From the NCBI GenBank assembly GCA_964387365.1, contig CAYLWP010000175.1:1-5311 (forward strand): 5,311 nucleotides of DNA, given 5' to 3'. The notes under the pieces were generated by a model. That model did no database searches and was not told the origin of the DNA. It saw only the letters and a program-made list of their open reading frames with translations. This document shows, one piece after another, positions 1-5,236 of this stretch (positions within the stretch are counted from its first letter, which is position 1; each line of letters begins with the position of its first letter). Origin of the DNA: COE1 sp964387365. GTDB taxonomy: Bacteria; Bacillota; Clostridia; Lachnospirales; Lachnospiraceae. Position numbers and translations under genes: made by a program.

Positions 1-1066
1 AGCTTCCTACTTCGAAGTACTTCTTCTGTCTTGGAGACCATGCTTCTACGTCAATAGATTTCACCTTAAGGTCTGCAAGATCACCGGAACAGCACTCAAG
101 TGTACGAACAGGGATATCAAGAGAACGGAATAGATCTACGGTATTCTGCCATAACTTATCAAACCAAACCATAGAATCCTCCGGCTTGCAGACAACGATC
201 ATTTCCTGCTTCTCAAACTGATGGATTCTGTATACGCCTCTTTCCTCCAGACCATGAGCGCCCTTTTCCTTTCTAAAGCAAGGAGAGTAGCTGGTCAAAG
301 TATGCGGAAGCTCCTGTTCCGGAATAATGGTATCGATAAACTTACCAATCATGGAATGCTCACTGGTACCGATTAAGTAAAGGTCTTCTCCCTCAATCTT
401 ATACATCATGGCATCCATCTCATCAAAGCTCATAACTCCTGTTACTACGTTGCTTCGAATCATGAAAGGAGGAATACAATAAGTAAATCCTCTGTCAATC
501 ATGAAATCTCTTGCATAAGAAATTACTGCGGAATGTAATCTTGCAATATCTCCCATTAAATAATAGAATCCGTTTCCGGCAACCTTTCTTGCGCTGTCAA
601 GATCAATTCCGTTTAACTTCTCCATGATTTCCGTATGATATGGAATCTCGAAATCAGGAACAACAGGATCACCGTACTTCTGTACTTCTACATTTTCTTC
701 ATCATTCTTTCCGATTGGAACGCTTGGATCAATGATATTAGGAATTGTCATCATAATCTTTGTTACTTTTTCATTCAATTCCTTTTCCTTTTCTGCAAGC
801 TCTTCTAATCCGGCTGCCTGTGCAGCTACCTGCTTCTTAACCTCTTCTGCCTCTTCCTTCTTACCCTGTGCCATTAATGCACCAATCTGCTTAGATAGCT
901 TATTTCTCTCTGCACGAAGGTTATCGGCTTCCTGCTGGGTTTTTCTTGCCTCTACATCTAGCTCGATTACTTCATCAACAAGCGGTAATTTATGATCCTG
1001 GAATTTCTTTTTGATATTTTCCTTAACTACCTCTGGGTTTTCTCGTAAAAATTTAATGTCAATCAT
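1..1066 (-). CDS. serS: Seryl-tRNA synthetase, C-terminus cut by window edge
   Basis: This is the cytoplasmic class II aminoacyl-tRNA synthetase that charges tRNA-Ser with serine using ATP. The N-terminus (MIDIKFLRENPEVV) and the charged helical region at about residues 30-110 match the SerRS tRNA-binding coiled-coil arm. The catalytic domain shows the serine-site TxE motif as TSE (234-236, in LYLIGTSEHSM) and motif 2 as CFRKEKG with Arg265, followed by HQFEK (282-286). About 355 residues are present. SerRS is usually about 425 long, so motif 3 lies beyond the left edge; the last visible residues are YFEVGS. The motif 2 and TSE region differ from the E. coli form (CFRSEAG, HQFDK) and resemble a variant I associate with clostridia. 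The start is fixed by AAAAGGAGT eight bases upstream. It begins 25 bases after the HD-GYP gene and has no room for its own leader, so it is probably cotranscribed from parA. Identity is near certain; only the end is missing. Confidence 0.96.
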   Translation of the reverse strand, partial: MIDIKFLRENPEVVKENIKKKFQDHKLPLVDEVIELDVEARKTQQEADNLRAERNKLSKQIGALMAQGKKEEAEEVKKQVAAQAAGLEELAEKEKELNEKVTKIMMTIPNIIDPSVPIGKNDEENVEVQKYGDPVVPDFEIPYHTEIMEKLNGIDLDSARKVAGNGFYYLMGDIARLHSAVISYARDFMIDRGFTYCIPPFMIRSNVVTGVMSFDEMDAMMYKIEGEDLYLIGTSEHSMIGKFIDTIIPEQELPHTLTSYSPCFRKEKGAHGLEERGVYRIHQFEKQEMIVVCKPEDSMVWFDKLWQNTVDLFRSLDIPVRTLECCSGDLADLKVKSIDVEAWSPRQKKYFEVGS

Positions 1067-1091
1067 TGTTTGATACTCCTTTTATATAACT

Positions 1092-2159
1092 TTATTTAAT
1101 TACTTCCTGAATAACGATTCTTGTTTCCTTTATCAGGTCAATAATTTTTTCCTTATTAATTGGCTGTCCGAACTTATCATTGATTACACGAAGCACCGGT
1201 CTTTCCGGGAAATGAACATTCTGTTTCATAACAACAGCCAGTTCACCCTCACTTGTCTTTACCTTGGAACCAACGGGATAAACAGCTACCAGCTGTAAAA
1301 AGTTATCAACGATTTCCGCATCAAACCAGATACCGCTGTAATTTCTAATACAATTTATTGCTTCATGTACGCGGACTCTTGCCTTACCGATTCCGCAGAT
1401 AAGTTCATCAAATTCATCACATACTCCCAGAATCTGACACGACTTAGAAAGTAAATCGTTGCCCATGGTATAACCGGAACCATCTCTGTGTTCATGATGA
1501 TTTAAGATAATATTTTTGGCTTCCTCTGAAATCCAGGTTTCCTTTTTCAGCGCTGTATAGCTGTAGATTGGATGCTTTTTATATTCCTCCTGATCCTTTG
1601 TCGGGAGCAAATTGATGTCCTGGTCCTCATAACGCACTACCAGATATCTTAAACCGATATCATGGAGCAGCGAACTGACACTAATGTCATAAACTTCCTT
1701 CTTTTCTAATTGCATTTTTACGGCAATCAGTGTTGCAATGGAACAGGTCTTTAAAGAGTGCTCATAGATATCCGCACTTCTTTCTCTGATATCATATAAT
1801 CTTTCTACCACTGCATCTTCTTCTAAAATGTCAATGATAATATTCTGCGCTGTTTCAGCTATCTGACTCAAGCCATCTGTCATTTGATAAACATGAAGTT
1901 CCAAAATATCCTGTACTTCACTTTTTATCTTAGCTTCCACATCATCTCTTAAGATTGTTTTTTCTTCTAATGTAAGTCTTGGAGAATCTTCCTCTTTGTC
2001 TTCAATATAAACAGTAATGATTGATAAATCGCGAAATTTATCAATATATGCCTTTTTGATTACGGTTCCCTTTCCAACCAGTACGGTATAATCTTCTAAT
2101 AACACATCCTTGGCGAGCACATCGCCTTCTTTCAGATCTTCTACTGTAATTAATTTCAT
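1092..2159 (-). CDS. Divergent HD-GYP domain protein (putative c-di-GMP phosphodiesterase or sensor)
   Basis: A 355-residue soluble protein with no signal peptide or membrane segment. Residues 1-55 form a small N-terminal domain (LKEGDVLAKDVL, VLVGKGTVI) of the kind often found before HD-GYP domains. A charged helical linker spans about 60-130. The HD-GYP domain spans about 130-290, with His134 (YEHS), His166-Asp167 (LLHDIGL), His196 (KKHP), His221-His222-Glu223 (NHHEH), DGSGY (226-230) and Asp248 (VCDEFDEL). A C-terminal extension follows (YPVGSKVKTSEGELAVV), as in many family members. HD-GYP proteins hydrolyse cyclic-di-GMP (some act on cGAMP). The metal-ligand positions appear intact, but HDIGK reads HDIGL (Leu170) and GYP reads GYT (Thr231), so activity is uncertain. 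The start is supported by an AAGGGGGAA-type ribosome site six bases upstream. It lies 18 bases after the DUF4446 gene and 25 before serS. The family call is firm; the catalytic role is inference. Confidence 0.9.
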   Translation of the reverse strand: MKLITVEDLKEGDVLAKDVLLEDYTVLVGKGTVIKKAYIDKFRDLSIITVYIEDKEEDSPRLTLEEKTILRDDVEAKIKSEVQDILELHVYQMTDGLSQIAETAQNIIIDILEEDAVVERLYDIRERSADIYEHSLKTCSIATLIAVKMQLEKKEVYDISVSSLLHDIGLRYLVVRYEDQDINLLPTKDQEEYKKHPIYSYTALKKETWISEEAKNIILNHHEHRDGSGYTMGNDLLSKSCQILGVCDEFDELICGIGKARVRVHEAINCIRNYSGIWFDAEIVDNFLQLVAVYPVGSKVKTSEGELAVVMKQNVHFPERPVLRVINDKFGQPINKEKIIDLIKETRIVIQEVIK

Positions 2160-2177
2160 TGAGATTCCCCCTTCTCT

Positions 2178-2711
2178 TTATTCTGCATCCGGATTAGATG
2201 ACGTTCCCTGCATTGCTCTTTCAACTGCTACCTTCTCTTCGTTACTTAATGAAATTGCCGAATCACCGTTTTTAATTCTCTTTGTGTAGGAATAACATCC
2301 TTCACTACTGTGTACTGAATTTAAAAGTACACCATTATTATTTTCATCAAGAAGTGCTAAGGTAAAGCTTAGCTTACCACCCATTTCCTTAAATGCATCG
2401 TACTTTACAAGTCCCATTTTCTGGAATGTATACTTATGCTTTTCAAACAGCTCCGCTATATCTGTTTTATTCTTTTCTACCTGCGACTTAATAAAGGTAT
2501 TATCCTCATATAGTGAAATAATATCCTTTTCTAAGTTGCTCGCATTCTTTCCCTGCATGAACTTCTTATATTTCTTTGTGAAGCTCCCTATTTTTGCAAA
2601 TGCTACAATAATCAGAATCAGCAGAACTACGTTGATAAGCAATAACCCTAGGAAAAGATATCCGATATCTATTGTGCCAAGTCCTATCATGTTTAAAAAA
2701 TTACTATTCAT
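2178..2711 (-). CDS. DUF4446-like membrane-anchored protein
   Basis: A 177-residue protein of unknown function. Residues 15-39 form one strong membrane helix (IGYLFLGLLLINVVLLILII), followed by a basic stretch (KKYKK) that suggests the rest faces the cytoplasm. Residues 52-90 are predicted coiled coil. The C-terminal domain (about 90-160) carries KYDAFKEMGGKLSFTLALLD, an NNNGVLLNSVHSSEG segment, and a final LSNEEKVAVERAM. This pattern matches the DUF4446 family as I remember it, which is commonly encoded just after parB in Firmicutes. The gene begins 22 bases after the parB stop, with an AAAGGGGAGA ribosome site in the gap, and ends 18 bases before the HD-GYP gene. Position and topology suggest a membrane partner for the segregation machinery, but that is inference and nothing in the sequence gives a reaction. 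Confidence 0.88.
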   Translation of the reverse strand: MNSNFLNMIGLGTIDIGYLFLGLLLINVVLLILIIVAFAKIGSFTKKYKKFMQGKNASNLEKDIISLYEDNTFIKSQVEKNKTDIAELFEKHKYTFQKMGLVKYDAFKEMGGKLSFTLALLDENNNGVLLNSVHSSEGCYSYTKRIKNGDSAISLSNEEKVAVERAMQGTSSNPDAE

Positions 2712-2733
2712 CTGTCTCTCCCCTTTACTTTAT

Positions 2734-3633
2734 TTATGACTGCTTCATGCTTGAAAGAAATTCAATTAATCTATCCAAATCTTCATTAGAATAGAATTCG
2801 ATTTCTATTTTTCCTGCACCGTTCTTTCCCTTTGCATTAATGGAAACCTTTCTGCTGAGCTTTTCCTTCAATCTGTTTTCTATATCCTGATAGATATACT
2901 GCAGATTTTTTGGTGTTTCCTCTTTCTTAATATTATCGACAGGTTTCAGGATTGCCTTAACCAGTTTTTCTACTTCTCTTACACTTAATTTTTCATCGAA
3001 GATTCTTTGTGCAAGCTGCAGCTGTTGCTCAGGATCTTCAATAGGAATTAATGCTCTTGCATGTCCGGTTGATAACATATCATCAATAATCATTTGCTGG
3101 ACTGCATCGCAAAGCTTTAATAATCGCATACTGTTTGTAACGGTTGTTCTGCTCTTCGATACTCTTTCAGCAACTTCGTCCTGCTTCAGATTAAACTCTT
3201 CCAGTAATCTCTTGTATGCCAAGGCTTCTTCAATCGGATTTAAGTCCTCTCTTTGAATATTCTCAATCAGTGAGATTTCTACGATTTCCTGATTTGTATA
3301 ATTTCTGATTATTACAGGTACTTCCTTGAGTCCGGCAAGCTTTGCGGCACGCCATCTTCTTTCACCGGCAATAATCTCATAATAATCGCCTCTGTCCTGT
3401 ACTAAAATAGGCTGTAATAAACCAAACTGTTTAATGGAATCTGCCAGTTCCTGTAATGCATCTTCATCAAAGTGCTTTCTTGGCTGTTCTCTGTTTGGCT
3501 CTACCTTTGTTATCTTTACTATTGTTTCCTGACTATTCCCCTGTTGCTCTTCCTTTGACTTTTTTGCAGGTGCATAATCGGAAGGAATTAATGTATCCAA
3601 TCCTTTTCCGAGTCCCTTTCCCTTTGTAGCCAT
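2734..3633 (-). CDS. parB: Chromosome-partitioning protein ParB (Spo0J)
   Basis: A 299-residue CTP-dependent DNA clamp that binds parS, spreads along flanking DNA, loads condensin and stimulates the ParA ATPase. The N-terminus carries the ParA-interacting motif GLGKGLDTLI (7-16). The CTP-binding domain includes QPRKHFDE (50-57), the triphosphate motif GERRWRA (80-86) and ENIQREDLNPIE (114-125). The parS-recognising helix-turn-helix lies at about 139-165 (LKQDEVAERV, SKSRTTVTNSMRLL). A linker of about 220-245 leads to the C-terminal dimerisation and DNA-binding domain ending DLDRLIEFLSSM. Length and domain order are normal, and no key residue is missing. The start lies only 3 bases after the parA stop, and its AAAAGGAGA ribosome site overlaps the parA 3' end, which suggests translational coupling. 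A perfect parS sits about 1 kb upstream at 4594-4609, so the module is self-contained. Confidence 0.97.
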   Translation of the reverse strand: MATKGKGLGKGLDTLIPSDYAPAKKSKEEQQGNSQETIVKITKVEPNREQPRKHFDEDALQELADSIKQFGLLQPILVQDRGDYYEIIAGERRWRAAKLAGLKEVPVIIRNYTNQEIVEISLIENIQREDLNPIEEALAYKRLLEEFNLKQDEVAERVSKSRTTVTNSMRLLKLCDAVQQMIIDDMLSTGHARALIPIEDPEQQLQLAQRIFDEKLSVREVEKLVKAILKPVDNIKKEETPKNLQYIYQDIENRLKEKLSRKVSINAKGKNGAGKIEIEFYSNEDLDRLIEFLSSMKQS

Positions 3634-3636
3634 CTG

Positions 3637-4404
3637 CTATTCTCCTTTTCTCTGTATCACTTCGTCTGCTAATGCGAGATAACTTTCCGCACCTGCCGAT
3701 TTGGGATCGTATATATTAATCGGTTCGCCATGACTTGGTGCTTCTGCTAATCGTATATTTCTGGGTATTACAGTTTTATATATTTTCTGCTTCAGATTGC
3801 TCTTTACATTTTCTACTACCTGTGAAGAAAGATTGGTTCTGGAATCGTACATAGTGAAAACAACACCTTCCATGTCCAGATCCGGATTGAGTCTTTCTCT
3901 TACAAGATTTACGGTATGAATTAACTGGCTCAGTCCTTCCAACGCATAATATTCACATTGAATCGGAACTAATACGGAATCTGCTGTTGTCATTGCATTG
4001 ACTGTTAACATACTTAACGATGGCGGACAGTCAATAATAATAAAATCATATCTGTCTCTTACCCAGTCTACCTCATTTTTAAGTATATACTCTTTTCTTT
4101 CTACTCCGATTAACTCAATCTCTGCGGCTGCAAGATTTACATTAGATGGTAAAATCGATACATTCTTAATGACATCCTTGATAATACAATCCTCAATTGA
4201 ACATTCTCCGAGCATTAATTCATATATGGTATTCTCTAATTCGTTCTTTTCGATACCATATCCGCTTGTTGTATTTCCCTGAGGATCAATGTCAATAACC
4301 AATACTTTTTTCCCTTTTTCTGCTATACATGCAGACAAGTTTATCGATGTAGTTGTTTTTCCAACGCCACCCTTTTGGTTAGCAATCGCTATTATTTTAC
4401 CCAT
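3637..4404 (-). CDS. parA: Chromosome-partitioning ATPase ParA (Soj)
   Basis: A 255-residue ParA/MinD-type ATPase that dimerises on ATP, binds DNA nonspecifically and works with ParB to move or organise origins. In sporulating Firmicutes, Soj also regulates DnaA. The deviant Walker A motif is KGGVGKTT (11-18) with signature Lys11 and catalytic Lys16. Walker A' is IDIDPQGN with Asp40, and Walker B is FIIIDCPPS with Asp125. Arg189 (DSRT) falls at the number of the DNA-binding arginine of B. subtilis Soj, and VIPRNIRLAEAPSHG (212-226) is the typical ParA C-terminal block. An in-frame ATG 36 bases further upstream (4438-4440) would add MCFELKNIRRIK, but it lacks a ribosome site and would swallow the TAGGAGG at 4411-4417, so 4404 is chosen. 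It is the first gene of the operon and uses a TAG stop. Confidence 0.97.
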   Translation of the reverse strand: MGKIIAIANQKGGVGKTTTSINLSACIAEKGKKVLVIDIDPQGNTTSGYGIEKNELENTIYELMLGECSIEDCIIKDVIKNVSILPSNVNLAAAEIELIGVERKEYILKNEVDWVRDRYDFIIIDCPPSLSMLTVNAMTTADSVLVPIQCEYYALEGLSQLIHTVNLVRERLNPDLDMEGVVFTMYDSRTNLSSQVVENVKSNLKQKIYKTVIPRNIRLAEAPSHGEPINIYDPKSAGAESYLALADEVIQRKGE

Positions 4405-4410
4405 TTTGAT

Positions 4411-4417
4411 CCTCCTA
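4411..4417 (-). promoter_or_regulatory. parA ribosome binding site
   Basis: TAGGAGG on the minus strand, six bases before the ATG at 4404. Its strength and spacing fix the parA start there and exclude the in-frame ATG 36 bases upstream. Confidence 0.9.
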
Positions 4418-4439
4418 ATATTTTTCAATTCAAAACACA

Positions 4440-4509
4440 TACTGTTATCAGTTTAATTCTGTAATCTTACGGTCTCAGCAGCAAGTGCTTCGACATGTTC
4501 TGAACAGTA
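4440..4509. repeat. 7-base inverted repeat spanning the parA leader
   Basis: TACTGTT at 4440-4446 and AACAGTA at 4503-4509 are exact reverse complements 56 bases apart. In the leader RNA they could close a large stem enclosing most of the untranslated region. Inside lies a small perfect dyad, TGTTCTGAACA (4496-4506), that shares bases with the right arm and so could compete with the large stem. Seven bases over this distance can arise by chance, and no attenuator-like U run follows, so a function is only a possibility. Confidence 0.25.
4489..4495 (-). promoter_or_regulatory. Spo0A-box-like heptamer
   Basis: TGTCGAA on the minus strand matches the core of the Spo0A box (TTGTCGAA in B. subtilis); the base before it is A rather than T. 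It lies about 20 bases downstream of the predicted parA transcription start, a position where binding would repress. One 7-base match in roughly 300 bases is weak evidence and may be chance. Confidence 0.25.
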
Positions 4510-4520
4510 GCTTAATTTTT

Positions 4521-4529
4521 ATTATATCA
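4521..4529 (-). promoter_or_regulatory. Predicted parA operon promoter, extended -10
   Basis: On the minus strand this reads TGATATAAT, a perfect TGn-TATAAT extended -10 for the housekeeping sigma factor. The hexamer 17 bases upstream (TAGCAT, 4544-4549) is a poor -35, as extended -10 promoters tolerate. The start of transcription is expected near 4514, giving a leader of about 110 bases before parA. No other good promoter was seen for the five minus-strand genes. Confidence 0.65.
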
Positions 4530-4545
4530 CTATTACATGTGATAT
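4524..4545. repeat. 7+7 inverted repeat over the parA -10 (candidate operator)
   Basis: ATATCAC (4524-4530) and GTGATAT (4539-4545) are exact reverse complements separated by 8 bases. The left arm overlaps the -10 hexamer and the right arm reaches the weak -35 position. Symmetry, arm length and placement fit an operator for a dimeric repressor that would block RNA polymerase. It does not match parS or the Noc site, so the binding protein is unknown. Confidence 0.45.
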
Positions 4546-4593
4546 GCTAGAAAGTTTTGCAATTTATTGTTTAGAGAATATGGAAATATGTTA

Positions 4594-4609
4594 TGTTTCA
4601 CGTGAAACA
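4594..4609. promoter_or_regulatory. parS: parS centromere site (ParB binding)
   Basis: TGTTTCACGTGAAACA is a perfect 16-base palindrome and matches the bacterial parS consensus TGTTNCACGTGAAACA without mismatch; the dyad extends one base each side (4593-4610). ParB from this operon should bind here and use the site as a catalyst for CTP-dependent clamp loading. It lies roughly midway between the two divergent -10 elements, about 90-100 bases upstream of each predicted start, so ParB spreading could also affect both promoters. An exact match beside parAB makes the call very secure. Confidence 0.97.
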
Positions 4610-4676
4610 TGATATCTATTTTTGTCTCCGCTACATTAATTTTAGATGCCGCACAAAAATTAACATTCCTTCTTAG

Positions 4677-4686
4677 ATGATATCAT
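4677..4686. repeat. Perfect 10-base palindrome before the plus-strand -10
   Basis: ATGATATCAT is self-complementary and lies in the -35 to -10 spacer of the rightward promoter, sharing its last T with the TG of the extended -10. Eight of its bases (ATGATATC) recur at 4609-4616, directly flanking parS. It could be a small operator, but short AT-rich palindromes are common. Confidence 0.3.
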
Positions 4687-4694
4687 GTTATAAT
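4686..4694 (+). promoter_or_regulatory. Predicted promoter of the membrane protein gene, extended -10
   Basis: TGTTATAAT is a perfect TGn-TATAAT extended -10. The hexamer 17 bases upstream (TTCCTT, 4666-4671) is a poor -35. Transcription would start near 4701, giving a leader of only about 20 bases with the ribosome site inside it. Confidence 0.6.
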
Positions 4695-4711
4695 TAATAA
4701 AAATACTTTAT

Positions 4712-4717
4712 GAGGTG
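4712..4717 (+). promoter_or_regulatory. Ribosome binding site that decides a TTG start
   Basis: GAGGTG lies six bases before TTG at 4724-4726, which is ideal spacing. The in-frame GTG at 4715-4717 is part of this Shine-Dalgarno and has no ribosome site of its own, so TTG is the more likely initiation codon. Confidence 0.75.
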
Positions 4718-4723
4718 TTTATT

Positions 4724-5236
4724 TTGAAAAGAGAGCGATTATATTTATTCATAGCATTATTCGGTTGTGTATTATGTTTTATTAGTGATAACTTATTGGG
4801 TTATTTTTCTCCGTCAGAAAGCTTCGGTGTTTCGTCTATTTTCCCTTCTTTTTCTACAGAATGGGCAGAAGCTAATCCTATAAGATTGGTTTTAGGCAGA
4901 GGCTTGGGTGCTATTGCACTTCTTCTGATGTTTTTAGGATTTTATTCTATCTATTTACTAATCAAAGCAAAACATAACATATTATCAGGACTGTTTATTA
5001 TTGGAGCTTTCCTATTCAGCTCTATGGGTCCTTTATATCATTGTGTTTTTTCTTTTACAGCATATCTGTATAACAGATTAACATTTTTAAAAATAGCTAA
5101 TGCAGAAGAAATCGCAGAAACTATATTTACACCTTTTATTTTTGCGGCGATGCCTGCAGCGGTCGGTTTTTTTCTTTTGCAATTACTTTATTTATTATTA
5201 ATGCAAAGAAATTATTTTATAAATCAAATTTATTAG
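4724..5236 (+). CDS. Polytopic membrane protein, possibly DUF6796-like, probably frameshifted near its end
   Basis: The frame as read gives 170 residues from a TTG start. Hydrophobic helices are visible at about 6-28 (ending DNLLGYF), 58-80 (GRGLGAIALLLMFLGFYSIY), 86-116 and 134-159. The layout of a short N-terminal helix with a Gly/Asp motif, then RLVLGRGLGAI and GFYSIYLLIK, recalls the DUF6796 membrane proteins of clostridia, from memory and not certain. No catalytic motif is seen and the function is unknown. The C-terminus (LLMQRNYFINQIY) looks unnatural. At the seven-T run 5167-5173 a -1 shift leads into an open frame reaching the window edge, with a new membrane segment and an NPALFMLL motif. 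The gene is therefore probably longer and broken, or expressed by slippage. It is transcribed away from parA under its own predicted promoter. Confidence 0.7.
   Translation: MKRERLYLFIALFGCVLCFISDNLLGYFSPSESFGVSSIFPSFSTEWAEANPIRLVLGRGLGAIALLLMFLGFYSIYLLIKAKHNILSGLFIIGAFLFSSMGPLYHCVFSFTAYLYNRLTFLKIANAEEIAETIFTPFIFAAMPAAVGFFLLQLLYLLLMQRNYFINQIY

Larger units (their letters stand above)
4405..4723. other. Divergent intergenic regulatory region
   Basis: About 320 bases of AT-rich DNA separate parA (leftward) from the membrane protein gene (rightward). No credible gene lies here. It holds a leader of about 110 bases for the parA transcript, an extended -10 in each direction (minus 4521-4529, plus 4686-4694), a perfect parS between them, a 7+7 inverted repeat overlapping the minus -10, a 10-base palindrome just before the plus -10, and a Spo0A-box-like heptamer. 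No rsmG remnant is visible, although rsmG often precedes soj in Firmicutes. Confidence 0.85.

Noticed and set aside
732..995. Plus-strand open frame of 87 codons
   Set aside because: It is antisense to the SerRS coiled-coil arm. The Ser/Phe/Ala-rich translation is the shadow of a Glu/Lys-rich helix, and no ribosome site is visible.
1067..1091. Terminator or promoter between the HD-GYP gene and serS
   Set aside because: The 25 bases contain only the serS ribosome site and AT-rich sequence, with no inverted repeat and no room for a -35/-10 pair.
2536..2739. Plus-strand open frame of 67 codons
   Set aside because: It is antisense to the DUF4446 protein and its upstream gap. The hydrophobic translation reflects the opposite strand's membrane segment and codon bias.
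3998..4282. Plus-strand open frame of 94 codons
   Set aside because: It lies wholly antisense to the Walker motif region of parA, with no ribosome site or recognisable domain.
4405..4440. N-terminal extension of ParA from the ATG at 4438-4440
   Set aside because: It has no ribosome site upstream, the twelve extra residues do not fit the ParA family, and the extension would cover the strong TAGGAGG that serves the 4404 start.
4496..4506. TGTTCTGAACA palindrome as a second parS or a Noc site
   Set aside because: It is 11 bases with TGTT/AACA ends only. It lacks the CACGTG core of parS and does not resemble the Noc-binding sequence.
4405..4514. T-box or other riboswitch in the parA leader
   Set aside because: No T-box sequence, no conserved riboswitch core and no hairpin followed by a U run could be found in the leader.
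4715..4723. GTG start for the divergent membrane protein
   Set aside because: The GTG belongs to the GAGGTG Shine-Dalgarno itself and has no ribosome site before it. TTG at 4724 has ideal spacing.
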